From: Virgibacillus senegalensis
GTDB lineage: Bacteria > Bacillota > Bacilli > Bacillales > Amphibacillaceae
Length of the DNA: 47,988 nucleotides
Direction: 5' to 3'
Assembly: GCF_000821245.2 (NCBI RefSeq)
Contig: NZ_LN611425.1
Span: 1,451,717-1,499,704, forward strand
Shown: positions 1 to 7,048 of the stretch, in pieces
How positions within the stretch are numbered: position 1 is the first letter of the stretch
Layout: the number at the start of each line of letters is the position of its first letter
Position numbers and translations under genes: made by a program
The notes under the pieces: generated by a model
Told to the model about the DNA's origin: nothing
The model's database searches: none
What the model saw: only the letters and a program-made list of their open reading frames with translations

Positions 1-344
1 TAACCGCCCCAGAATACCTCTTGCGGCTGCTTGACGATTTTGGCTCCCGCCTTTTCCGCCAAAGCAAATACCTCATCGACTTCCTGTTTCGATTTCCCGT
101 TATACGCCAGACTGATTGCAGATGCCCCGGCATTTAATGACGGCGGTTCTTGTTCATTAATATCTTTCGCCAAATGCTCCAACGGAAAAAGCGATATTTT
201 CGTTCCACGGTTGTTGAAGAAAATCACCTCAGGACTCGCTTCCTCTCCATACACAACCACATCAAATCCGAGCCCATCACGGTAAAAGTGCAAGGATTCC
301 ACCATATCCCGCACACCCAATGTCACTAGATTCAAACGATTCAA
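1..344 (-). CDS. VOC (glyoxalase-like) family protein, 3' end cut by window
   Basis: The reverse strand from a TTG start encodes about 114 residues beginning MNRLNLVTLGVRDMVESLHF and running off the window edge. The opening beta strand followed by an R-D-M-x-x-S-x-x-F-Y-R-x-G-L-G-F pattern is the typical start of a vicinal-oxygen-chelate module (glyoxalase I, bleomycin resistance, dioxygenase superfamily). A GGGGAG ribosome binding site lies 6-7 bases before the TTG and no better start is seen. VOC proteins are small cytoplasmic dimers binding a metal or sequestering a ligand; the substrate cannot be told here. The downstream half is outside the window, so metal ligands cannot be checked. It is transcribed in the same direction as the S66 peptidase upstream, 19 bases away, and may share its transcript. 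Confidence 0.8.
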   Translation of the reverse strand, partial: MNRLNLVTLGVRDMVESLHFYRDGLGFDVVVYGEEASPEVIFFNNRGTKISLFPLEHLAKDINEQEPPSLNAGASAISLAYNGKSKQEVDEVFALAEKAGAKIVKQPQEVFWGG

Positions 345-363
345 CTGATTACACTCCCCTTTC

Positions 364-1395
364 TTATTTCACGCCGCTTTCCAGAATAGAAAAAGTCGTA
401 TGATCACAGTCAATTTCCGCCTTTGCTCCATAAGGAAGAATAAACTTCGGTTCCGTATGCCCGAAATTAAGGTTAAGAAGAACTGGCAAATCTGTCTCTC
501 CATATTCCTCCAAGACTTGTGAAATAACGGATTTATACTCGTCGTAATGCGTCTCATCCATTGGTTTCCCGAATACCATTCCATTGATCTTGGATAGAAT
601 CCCCTGTGCAGCATAATTACGCAGCCAGTATTTGATAAAATCAGGTTCCGGCTTTTCCTCGGATGTTTCAAAAAACAAAATGCCGCCTTCCCAATGTTCT
701 TCCTCCGGCCACAGAACCGTTTGTTTAGCAAACTCCAGAACGTCGATGCAACCTCCGATAAGACGGCCCTGTGCACGGCCTTCCCCCTGTAAAAGCTCAT
801 AGCTGCTGTTGTTACGGAGGGGTCGTTGTTTGTGTTTATTTTCTTCTACCCATTCCAGACGTTCACTCGTCCATTTCCTGGCCGGTTCAATTTCCCCGAT
901 TGGTTCGGTATTAAAAAGGGTCCTTTTGATCATTTCGATTGTATAAGAATCCATTTCGATATTTTCAGCGAAATCTGTTAGAATTGCAGGTCCGTAAAAC
1001 GACGACAAACCTGCTTTATGGCAAAGTAGATGTACAATCGTGACGTCCGAATATCCCATAACAATCTTTGGATTGTCGCGTATGACCTGAAAGTCTATGT
1101 AAGGTAACAGCCGTATACTATCATCTCCTCCGATGTTGGCGATGACCGCCTTTATCGAAGGGTCTTGAAAAGCGTCCATTAAATCCTTTGCACGTGCTTC
1201 CGGATGACGGTAAAGATAATCCGGGCCTTTCAAACTGTTTGGCATTGCCACCACCTGCAAACCAAAAACAGTCTTCAACCTGTCGATTCCCTGCTCATAT
1301 CTCCAACGTAATTCTGGAGCTCCAGCACCTCCCCAGGAAGGACTAATCGTAGCTACCCGGTCACCCGGATTCAGTTTTTCTGGTTTAATTAACAT
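364..1395 (-). CDS. S66 family peptidase (LD-carboxypeptidase / MccF-like)
   Basis: A cytoplasmic serine peptidase of family S66, the family of murein tetrapeptide LD-carboxypeptidase LdcA and the microcin C immunity peptidase MccF. Visible hallmarks are the N-terminal GDRVATISPS strand, the nucleophile elbow MGYSD (Ser about residue 116), the mid-protein GRLIGGCIDVLEF segment, the FFETSEE glutamate region and a C-terminal FGHTEPKF histidine, so the Ser-Glu-His triad looks intact. The length of 343 residues is normal. The frame opens with GTG at 1407, but the AGAAGAGG ribosome binding site favours the ATG at 1395. MccF-like members cleave acyl-sulfamoyl adenylates or peptides while LdcA-like members trim cell-wall peptides; the longer length and GRLIGG motif lean to the MccF side. 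Substrate is not known. Confidence 0.85.
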   Translation of the reverse strand: MLIKPEKLNPGDRVATISPSWGGAGAPELRWRYEQGIDRLKTVFGLQVVAMPNSLKGPDYLYRHPEARAKDLMDAFQDPSIKAVIANIGGDDSIRLLPYIDFQVIRDNPKIVMGYSDVTIVHLLCHKAGLSSFYGPAILTDFAENIEMDSYTIEMIKRTLFNTEPIGEIEPARKWTSERLEWVEENKHKQRPLRNNSSYELLQGEGRAQGRLIGGCIDVLEFAKQTVLWPEEEHWEGGILFFETSEEKPEPDFIKYWLRNYAAQGILSKINGMVFGKPMDETHYDEYKSVISQVLEEYGETDLPVLLNLNFGHTEPKFILPYGAKAEIDCDHTTFSILESGVK

Positions 1396-1541
1396 GTTCC
1401 TGTTCACCTCTTCTCTACACTATTAATTCGTTCTAACAAGCAGAATTCCTTTTACCAATTTTTATTTTCATCGAGCCGAATAGTTTTTTCCCTAAGACAA
1501 ATAACTAAGCTGAAATAAAAAAGAAAAGAGGATGGTTAAGT

Positions 1542-2237
1542 ATGGACCTTTACGAACTAATACTCCGGGTCTCCATCGGCTTTTTGGTTTTGTTCGTTAT
1601 GACAAGAATAATGGGAAGAAAAGAAATCAGTCAAATGACCTTTTTCAATTTTGTTTCTGCTATTGCCATTGGTTCGATAACCGCCAATCTAGTCGCTAAT
1701 CAAAATTTCAGTGTTCGGAACGGTGTTATTGCCTTAGTTGGCTGGACTGCCTATACATTGGTAATGGACTTGGTTGATATAAAATCGAAAAAAGCTAGAA
1801 AAACCGTAACTGGCAGTCCAATCACCGTCATAAAAGAAGGAAAAATAGTGGAAGACGGACTAAAGGAAAGCAGATTGGATCTTGATTCGCTAAAAGCGCT
1901 GTTAAGACAAAAGAATGTTTTTTCTTTAAAAGATGTCGACTATGCCGTATTTGAAACTAATGGCAAGCTTTCTGTCATGAAAAAACAGGAAAAACAATCC
2001 GTTACCAAGAGTGATATGAAAGTAGGGAGTCAACCAAAAACCTATACGATCGCTACAGAGGTCGTTTCGGACGGGCGGATTCTCTCCAATAATTTGTCTA
2101 AACTGAATTTGGACAACGCTTGGCTGGAGCAACAACTTCAGCAGGCTGGTATCGACTCGGTGGAAGATGTCTTTTATGCCGAAGTACAGCAGGACGGTTC
2201 CCTATTTATCGACAGCAAAGACAACTTACTCCATTGA
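1542..2237 (+). CDS. YetF-family (DUF421) membrane protein
   Basis: A 231-residue protein with the layout of the Bacillus YetF/YrbG/YkjA family. It has an N-terminal membrane part (roughly residues 5-95, two to three hydrophobic spans, with MTRIMGRKEISQMTFFNFV in the first loop) and a soluble C-terminal YetF domain (about 100-225) containing the family signature S-R-L-D-L-D-S-L-K-A-L-L-R-Q-K-N-V-F followed by V-D-Y-A-V-F-E-T-N-G-K-L-S-V. YetF and its relatives have been linked to spore membrane and germination functions, but no biochemical role is firm. The ribosome binding site AGAGGATGG precedes the ATG. It is monocistronic, diverging from the S66 peptidase, and is followed directly by an interspersed repeat that probably ends its transcript. 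Confidence 0.85.
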   Translation: MDLYELILRVSIGFLVLFVMTRIMGRKEISQMTFFNFVSAIAIGSITANLVANQNFSVRNGVIALVGWTAYTLVMDLVDIKSKKARKTVTGSPITVIKEGKIVEDGLKESRLDLDSLKALLRQKNVFSLKDVDYAVFETNGKLSVMKKQEKQSVTKSDMKVGSQPKTYTIATEVVSDGRILSNNLSKLNLDNAWLEQQLQQAGIDSVEDVFYAEVQQDGSLFIDSKDNLLH

Positions 2238-2356
2238 AAGAAAAGCATAAGCGCCTTGCACACCCCCGACCAGCTTAAGGCAATACGCAGTGTGGCGGTT
2301 TCTGCCACATAGAGGATTGACTTAAGACCTCAAGGGGGTAGGCGCTGAAGCTAGAC
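2238..2356 (+). repeat. Structured interspersed repeat (about 119 bp), full copy
   Basis: Non-coding element starting right at the yetF stop. Its ends can fold back: GCGCC plus CCCCC at 2251-2268 pairs with GGGGG plus GGCGC at 2334-2345, and the middle carries a TGTGGC/GCCACA hairpin near 2291-2310 and two CTTAAG motifs. The first 32 bases recur exactly 90 bases downstream of this copy's middle, at 2360-2391. I associate this sequence (ends in GGCGCTGAAGCTAGAC) with a family of short intergenic repeats seen in many Bacillaceae genomes; that is recollection, not a search. It may serve as a transcript end or be a small non-autonomous mobile element. Confidence 0.7.
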
Positions 2357-2359
2357 AAT

Positions 2360-2391
2360 AAGAAAAGCATAAGCGCCTTGCACACCCCCGA
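2360..2391 (+). repeat. Truncated second copy of the structured repeat (first 32 bp)
   Basis: These 32 bases are identical to 2238-2269, the 5' arm of the full repeat. After CACCCCCGA the sequence diverges, so the fold-back partner is missing. The arrangement is full copy, four-base gap, then a broken copy, which looks like a tandem insertion or an incomplete duplication. Confidence 0.8.
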
Positions 2392-2429
2392 AAGTCCAAC
2401 CAGATTCTCTTACGAATACAATAAATAAA

Positions 2430-2466
2430 GAACCGCCTACTTGAAATCAATCAAGTTAAGCGGTTC
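2430..2466 (-). terminator. Terminator of the queC-queD-queE operon
   Basis: GAACCGC (2430-2436) pairs with GCGGTTC (2460-2466), with an inner CTTGA/TCAAG stem. Read on the minus strand it is followed by a T-rich run (TTCTTTATTT). It begins 24 bases after the queE stop. Confidence 0.75.
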
Positions 2467-2489
2467 TCTTAAACAATATGCGTGCTCTA

Positions 2490-3218
2490 CTAAACGCCCC
2501 GTTTATTTCCCCAAACGAGTGCATGTACTTGCGGCAGGACGCGGACACGGTTAAGGGTTTCAGACTGCATGACATGATTAATTAACCACTCATACTTACC
2601 CAAAAGTTTATCTGCCAAGTTGGAAGAATCGGTTTCTGCCAAATCATCATTTCCTACTTGCAGAAAAAAGTTTGCTTGCGGGTACCGTTCATGTACCTTG
2701 GAGGCATAATGTAAATCCTCCTCATTAAAAATGACTACCTTCAGACTCGTATGGGGCAGCCGCCCATACTCATCCATCTTGCTCAAAATCCTGTCGAGCA
2801 TCTGCCAATTGGTTTTCATACCGGAACTTGGCGGTTTAGGAGAAATGGTCAAATCATCAATATCAACGAACCACTCCTGCCAGCGGCTTCCCTGTGTTTC
2901 CAAAGCCACTTCGATTCCATTTTCCTGGAGCCTATCAATCAGTTCGCCCAGGTGTTGCAACAATGCAGGATTACCGCCGGAAATGGTTACATGGTCAAAA
3001 CGGCTGCCGCCGATCGCCTTCAGTTCTTCGAAAACATCGGAAGCGGTCATCATTCTGATATCATCCTTTGCACTACCGTCCCATGTGAAGGCAGAATCAC
3101 ACCAGGAACAACCATAATCACAGCCGGCCGTTCTGACAAACATCGTTTTTCTGCCGACCACCATTCCTTCTCCTTGAATTGTCGGTCCGAAGATCTCCAG
3201 CACTGGGAATTTATTCAT
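2490..3218 (-). CDS. queE: 7-carboxy-7-deazaguanine synthase QueE (radical SAM)
   Basis: Converts 6-carboxy-5,6,7,8-tetrahydropterin to 7-carboxy-7-deazaguanine, the ring-contracting step of queuosine precursor synthesis. The 242-residue protein begins MNKFPVLEIFGPTIQGEGM, the typical QueE opening. Its radical SAM cluster motif is C33-x3-C37-x2-C40 (the normal CxxxCxxC), and TISGGNPALL forms the SAM-binding glycine segment. ISPKPPSSGM is the conserved ISPK motif. The longer open frame to 3299 is rejected because GAAGGGAG sits correctly before the ATG at 3218 and the upstream codons lie inside queD. The ATG overlaps the end of queD by 8 bases, suggesting coupled translation. It is the last gene of the operon and is followed by a terminator. 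Confidence 0.95.
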   Translation of the reverse strand: MNKFPVLEIFGPTIQGEGMVVGRKTMFVRTAGCDYGCSWCDSAFTWDGSAKDDIRMMTASDVFEELKAIGGSRFDHVTISGGNPALLQHLGELIDRLQENGIEVALETQGSRWQEWFVDIDDLTISPKPPSSGMKTNWQMLDRILSKMDEYGRLPHTSLKVVIFNEEDLHYASKVHERYPQANFFLQVGNDDLAETDSSNLADKLLGKYEWLINHVMQSETLNRVRVLPQVHALVWGNKRGV

Positions 3219-3687
3219 TTTCCATCCACTCCCTTCGTGCTTCGGCAAAACTGGTCGGTGTTTCGTACAATTTGACAAATTCGAGCCGGAGACTGTCATT
3301 TTCCAAACCGCTCAATGCCGTAACCATCTGCTGGTAAATCCAAACAACGATATTCTCCGCCGTTGAGTTCATTGCCGGCAGCATCTCATTCAGATAACGG
3401 TGATCAAGATGCATCTCTATGTTTTCTTTCCATAATTTTTTCAAATCGCCAAAATCGATTACGAGCCCGATATCATCCGTATAACCGCTGACACCGAAGA
3501 TGACCCGATAAGTATGGCCATGCAAGTTTTTACACTTACCCTCATAGCAATGCAAATGATGTGCAGCATCAAAAGTGAACTCTTTGCTTACCAGTACACG
3601 TTTTTGATGATACTTCAGCTGCTCTTTTTTTATATCTTCGCCAAGCTTCTCCAACTTCTCTACAATGGTAAAACCGAGACCTTCCAT
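3211..3687 (-). CDS. queD: 6-carboxytetrahydropterin synthase QueD
   Basis: Converts dihydroneopterin triphosphate to 6-carboxytetrahydropterin. The 158-residue protein has the PTPS fold signatures: zinc histidine in FDAAHHLH (about H43), then CKNLHGHTY giving catalytic C52 and zinc ligands H56 and H58, then LDHRYLN for the Asp-His pair and a C-terminal VKLYETPTS glutamate. The C-x3-HGH spacing is the QueD form, unlike the C-x5-HGH form of the tandem PTPS encoded at 33546-34376. The start ATG overlaps the queC stop by one base (TAATG), so the longer frame is not used. The N-terminal 30 residues are longer than in short QueD proteins and highly charged. Middle gene of queCDE. Confidence 0.95.
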   Translation of the reverse strand: MEGLGFTIVEKLEKLGEDIKKEQLKYHQKRVLVSKEFTFDAAHHLHCYEGKCKNLHGHTYRVIFGVSGYTDDIGLVIDFGDLKKLWKENIEMHLDHRYLNEMLPAMNSTAENIVVWIYQQMVTALSGLENDSLRLEFVKLYETPTSFAEARREWMENE

Positions 3688-4352
3688 TAACCTTGTGCCC
3701 CTTCCAGCTTTGCTAAGTAGGTTTCCAGGCCGGCACGGCGCAGTTTGCACGCCGGACATTCTCCACATCCATCTGCCCGGATTCCCTGGTAACAGGTCAA
3801 TGTTTTTTCCCGAACATATTCAAATGCACCCAGTTTATCGGCGAGCTCCCACGTTTCAGCTTTGTCCAGCCACATCAATGGGGTATGAATGACAAAATCA
3901 TCGTCCATCGAGAGGTTAAGCGTAACATTGAGTGACTTGACGAATACATCCCGGCAGTCCGGATAACCGCTGAAATCCGTTTCGCACACACCAGTGATGA
4001 CATGTTTTGCACCAATTTGTTTCGCCATGATCGTAGCAAATGATAAGAACAATAAGTTTCGGCCAGGTACAAAGGTAGAAGGAAGGCCGCCCCCTTCCCC
4101 TTCGGTGACATCTATCTCTGTTCTTGTCAGTGCATTGGGTGCCAGTTGGTTCAATAGCGACATGTCTAGCACCGTATGCTTTATGTTCAGTTCAGCAGCG
4201 ATATCCCTGGCAACGTCAATTTCCTCTTGGTGTCGTTGTTGATAATCAAATGTGACTGCTTCTACTTCGTCGAAATTCTCCATTGCCCAAAACAAACAGG
4301 TAGTACTATCCTGACCACCGCTAAATACAACAACCGCTTTGTTTTTTTTCAT
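3687..4352 (-). CDS. queC: 7-cyano-7-deazaguanine synthase QueC
   Basis: ATP-dependent conversion of 7-carboxy-7-deazaguanine to preQ0. The 221-residue protein opens [20 protein letters not shown] with the PP-loop SGGQDSTT at residues 11-18, and ends with the zinc cluster [10 protein letters not shown]. The GRNLLFLS segment is also typical. The open frame continues upstream to 4451, but GAAAGGGGAA lies 7-9 bases before the ATG at 4352 and the upstream codons fall in the riboswitch terminator. It is first in queCDE. QueF, the next enzyme to preQ1, is not in the window. Expression should be feedback-controlled by preQ1 through the leader at 4464-4531. Confidence 0.95.
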   Translation of the reverse strand: MKKNKAVVVFSGGQDSTTCLFWAMENFDEVEAVTFDYQQRHQEEIDVARDIAAELNIKHTVLDMSLLNQLAPNALTRTEIDVTEGEGGGLPSTFVPGRNLLFLSFATIMAKQIGAKHVITGVCETDFSGYPDCRDVFVKSLNVTLNLSMDDDFVIHTPLMWLDKAETWELADKLGAFEYVREKTLTCYQGIRADGCGECPACKLRRAGLETYLAKLEGAQG

Positions 4353-4463
4353 AAAAAAAATTCCCCTTTCCATCATTGAAACGAGAATTCTATCTACACA
4401 TTCATTTAAATCGGTATGTTTCGCCAAAAAGAAAGCAGATCGATCAGACAAAAAAACGAGATT

Positions 4464-4491
4464 AAAAAAACTATACCTAAGAAAGTATAGT
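4464..4491 (-). terminator. Riboswitch-controlled intrinsic terminator of queC leader
   Basis: On the minus strand ACTATAC, a short loop and GTATAGT are followed by seven T residues. The loop sequence TTTCTTAG (4477-4484) is complementary to CTAAGAAA (4494-4501), whose first bases belong to the aptamer 3' tail. An antiterminator and the ligand-bound pseudoknot are therefore mutually exclusive. Confidence 0.85.
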
Positions 4492-4497
4492 CATTTC

Positions 4498-4531
4498 TTA
4501 GTTTTTTATAGAGGGTGTAGCTAGAACCTCT
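4498..4531 (-). promoter_or_regulatory. preQ1-I riboswitch aptamer
   Basis: The 34-base minus-strand element reads AGAGGTTCTAGCTACACC then CTCTATAAAAAACTAA, the type I preQ1 aptamer. The P1 stem AGAGG/CCTCT, the C-rich ligand loop, the A-rich tail and the final CUAA that closes the H-type pseudoknot are all present. It matches, as I recall it, the Bacillus subtilis queC leader. Ligand binding should hold the CUAA, prevent the antiterminator and let the terminator form, so preQ1 switches the operon off. Confidence 0.95.
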
Positions 4532-4551
4532 TATTTATTTTAATTATTTTC

Positions 4552-4560
4552 ATCTTAACA
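4552..4560 (-). promoter_or_regulatory. Probable extended -10 promoter of queC leader
   Basis: On the minus strand TGTTAAGAT is a TGn-TAAGAT extended -10 box about 20 bases before the aptamer. The -35 region (TTTTCG-like, 17 bp upstream) is weak, as often seen with extended -10 promoters. Confidence 0.45.
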
Positions 4561-4681
4561 TGTCAGTTGAAAAACGAAAAGAATCTTTTTCCTCGAAGCA
4601 AAATTCTAAAAACGAAACGGCATATGCATAACCAGCCAACAGTAGTAAAAAATAAGGAAAACAGATTGGAGTTGAAGATAT

Positions 4682-4993
4682 TTGCACACATATGCCGCTA
4701 AATTTATCCTGGCAGTCTCTGTTCTTTTCCTCGTACTGCCAGCAACAGCATTCGCCCAGCCAGAGTACGCCCAATGGGGAAAAATTGCCCTGGAAGAAGC
4801 GAAGGAACAGTATCCGGACTATAATGCAACGGATTATGCTTACCAGGGAAAAGTATATATTTCGGATGAAAGAGAACAGTTCACATTTCTGATCACCTTG
4901 GAGGGAAACGAAACAAAAGAGGTTCGGGTGTACGTTCTGGTCAACCCGCAAACAGAGCAATTGATCGATGTATTTTTTGATGAAATCGAATAA
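4682..4993 (+). CDS. Secreted DUF3889 family protein
   Basis: A 103-residue exported protein. It starts at a TTG with GGAG ten bases upstream. Residues 1-25 form a Sec signal peptide (hydrophobic FILAVSVLFLVLPATAFA) with a likely cut after AFA before QPEY. The mature part opens P-E-Y-A-Q-W-G-K-I-A-L-E-E-A-K-E-Q-Y-P, the YAxWG...A...YP pattern of DUF3889 (Bacillus YqzG-like). The rest is a small beta-rich domain ending in acidic residues. Function is unknown; the fold is reminiscent of PepSY-like inhibitory domains, but that is a guess. It diverges from the queC leader and has its own terminator. Confidence 0.8.
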   Translation: MHTYAAKFILAVSVLFLVLPATAFAQPEYAQWGKIALEEAKEQYPDYNATDYAYQGKVYISDEREQFTFLITLEGNETKEVRVYVLVNPQTEQLIDVFFDEIE

Positions 4994-5017
4994 ATTTCCG
5001 TTGGAAGTTTCGATTGA

Positions 5018-5050
5018 AAAGGCATGCCTTAAACAACGCATGCCTTTTTT
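5018..5050 (+). terminator. Terminator after the DUF3889 gene
   Basis: AAAGGCATGC and GCATGCCTTT form a perfect stem around a ten-base loop, followed by TTTTT. It lies 25 bases after the stop codon. Confidence 0.9.
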
Positions 5051-5093
5051 GTTCTCGTTGAATTCCTAAAATAGAGTGTCTGTTTTCCATCAT

Positions 5094-5123
5094 GCATAAA
5101 TGATGCTGTTGTCACCATAAAAT
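5094..5123 (+). promoter_or_regulatory. Possible sigma-E promoter for the spore hydrolase
   Basis: GCATAAAT (5094-5101), a 14-bp spacer and CATAAAAT (5116-5123) resemble the mother-cell sigma-E consensus (ATATT-like -35, CATACAAT-like -10). The Bacillus subtilis homologue yaaH is, to my knowledge, sigma-E dependent. Similarity only. Confidence 0.4.
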
Positions 5124-5148
5124 GAGGTAACAGAAAGGATGGATGATT

Positions 5149-6435
5149 ATGGGGATTCATATTGTAAAGCCCGGAGACACCCTTTGGTCCATAGCAGCTT
5201 CCTATCGTTCGACAATCGAAATGATCACACATACGAACGGGTTGGAAAATGATTTGTTGATGCCCGGTCTTGCCTTATACATTCCCACATCGGCAGAACT
5301 GCCAGTACGTTATACCCGTATCCAACCTGGTGACACCCTGGCAGAAATCTCAAAGAGATGGCAGTCTTCCGTCCCTCTCTTACTCTATGCCAATCCTGCA
5401 ATCACCTCGACCAATCTTCCCATAGGACAGGTCCTTGCCATTCCTTCCCCTCTCCGTTATCCAATTCGCACACTTGGTTTTATTGATGCGTTTGATCCTC
5501 CCTCTTTGAGTGATTTGCAGGATGAGACAGGAGCTTCTCTCACTTATGCAGCAGTTTTCACTTATGGAGCGCTTCCTGGCGGGGGATTGACTGATTTGGA
5601 AGACGAGCAGCTAATCGATACATTAATTCGCAATCGTATTGAACCACTTATGGTTGTGAGCAATTATGAAGAAGGTTCTTTCAGTCCAGAATTGGCAGGG
5701 AACGTCCTTAAGACGGAACAACGATCAGTTTTGATTACCCACATTATTCGGGTAATGAGAGAAAAAGGCTATAAGGGAGTAAGCCTGGACTTCGAATTCA
5801 TCCCTCCTGCTTCCCGAAAAGATTTTACTGCCTTTGTGCAGGAATTGAAGGCTGCAATGGGGGATTTGTTGCTTCACGTAAACGTTTTTTCAAAAACGGA
5901 AGATGCACCGGACAATCCGCTCTCGGGGGCATTTGATTATCAGGCTATTGGGGAATCGGCCGATTTGGTGACCGTACTGACTTATGATTACGGATATGCC
6001 GCAGGTCAGCCAGACCCGATTGCTCCAATCAATTGGATGGAAGACATTGTCCGCTATGCAACAAGCTTGATTCCATCCCCTAAACTGACCATCGCCATTG
6101 CTTTATTCGGTTACGATTGGCCCGGTACTAACCAGCAGGATACTGACGGAATGGCAATTGCTTTGTCTGCACGGAACGCCCAGCAGCAGGCGTTGGACAA
6201 TTATGCAGTCATTCAATATGATCAGGAAGCCCAAGCCCCCTTTTACACATACAGTGGCAACGGAAACAGACGGACTGTCTGGTTTGAAGACATTCGCAGT
6301 CTGTCAGCCAAATACCGGCTGATGGAAGCTTATCAGCTGGGAGGAGCTGCCTACTGGAGGCTCGGGTACGCTTTTCCGCAAAATTGGGCCTATCTTCGTA
6401 AAAACACGGCCATATGGAAAGAAGGGACTATTTAA
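5149..6435 (+). CDS. sleL: Spore cortex N-acetylglucosaminidase, 2x LysM + GH18 (SleL/YaaH type)
   Basis: A 428-residue spore peptidoglycan hydrolase. LysM 1 spans about residues 1-46 (HIVKPGDTLWSIAASYR) and LysM 2 about 50-95 (RIQPGDTLAEISKRWQ). The rest is a GH18 barrel with the catalytic strand G-V-S-L-D-F-E-F (the Glu is the acid/base), the downstream LTYDYG strand and a C-terminal AYWRLGYAFPQNW. There is no classic signal peptide, which fits YaaH/SleL-type proteins laid down on the developing spore by the mother cell. The open frame starts at 5143, but AAAGGA places the start at ATG 5149. Its stop overlaps that of desR on the other strand by 8 bases. Likely role: cutting cortex fragments during germination. 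Confidence 0.9.
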   Translation: MGIHIVKPGDTLWSIAASYRSTIEMITHTNGLENDLLMPGLALYIPTSAELPVRYTRIQPGDTLAEISKRWQSSVPLLLYANPAITSTNLPIGQVLAIPSPLRYPIRTLGFIDAFDPPSLSDLQDETGASLTYAAVFTYGALPGGGLTDLEDEQLIDTLIRNRIEPLMVVSNYEEGSFSPELAGNVLKTEQRSVLITHIIRVMREKGYKGVSLDFEFIPPASRKDFTAFVQELKAAMGDLLLHVNVFSKTEDAPDNPLSGAFDYQAIGESADLVTVLTYDYGYAAGQPDPIAPINWMEDIVRYATSLIPSPKLTIAIALFGYDWPGTNQQDTDGMAIALSARNAQQQALDNYAVIQYDQEAQAPFYTYSGNGNRRTVWFEDIRSLSAKYRLMEAYQLGGAAYWRLGYAFPQNWAYLRKNTAIWKEGTI

Positions 6436-7027
6436 ACCAGCCCTTTTCCCGGAAACGAGATATGGCTTCTATTCTATTACTCACTTCCAGCTTATCCAGG
6501 ATCACAGAAATATAGTTTCGAACCGTCCCGTTGGCAATCGACAACTGACTCGCTATTTCTTTTGTATCCATTCCATCCGCCATCAGCTTCATCACCTGTT
6601 CTTCCCGTTCAGTCAGCGGATTTGCTTCTGCATAAGCGATATCGATCAATTCCGGTGCATATACCTTTCTCCCATCGATAATAACCCGTATCGAGTTTGC
6701 CAATTCTTCACTGGGACTATCTTTTAGCAAGTAACCATTCACCCCTGCTTTTCTCGCCCGTTCGAAATATCCCGGTCTGGCGAAGGTCGTCAAGATAATT
6801 ACTTTACAAGGATGGTCCCTCAGTTCTTCTGCTGCTTCCAGTCCGCTTTTTATCGGCATTTCGATGTCCATCATACAAATATCAGGCTGGTGTTCCTTGA
6901 CAAGGGCAACTGCTTCTTCTCCGTTGCGCGCCATCCCGATCACTTCCATATCTACTTCCAAGTCTAACAATGAACCTAATGCCCCCAGGAGCATCTGCTG
7001 ATCTTCAGCGATGACGATTCGAATCAT
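6428..7027 (-). CDS. desR: Cold-shock membrane response regulator DesR
   Basis: NarL/LuxR-family response regulator of the DesK-DesR pair that switches on the fatty acid desaturase when the membrane stiffens. From the ATG at 7027 the protein is 199 residues. The receiver domain (1-120) has the acidic pocket EDQQ, phospho-acceptor D54 in MMDIEMP, the T in LTTFA and the K in LLKDS. The HTH (about 135-195) starts LTEREEQVMKLMADGMDTKEI. The upstream ATG at 7033 lacks spacing from AGGGGG, while the one at 7027 has six bases and puts the phospho-Asp at 54. It follows desK by 21 bases. A palindrome upstream of des is the probable target. Confidence 0.92.
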   Translation of the reverse strand: MIRIVIAEDQQMLLGALGSLLDLEVDMEVIGMARNGEEAVALVKEHQPDICMMDIEMPIKSGLEAAEELRDHPCKVIILTTFARPGYFERARKAGVNGYLLKDSPSEELANSIRVIIDGRKVYAPELIDIAYAEANPLTEREEQVMKLMADGMDTKEIASQLSIANGTVRNYISVILDKLEVSNRIEAISRFREKGWFK

Positions 7028-7048
7028 ATCCATCCCCCTAATTCTCGA

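Noticed and set aside
369-800. 143-codon frame inside the S66 peptidase gene
   Set aside because: It is a shadow frame of a well-supported gene.
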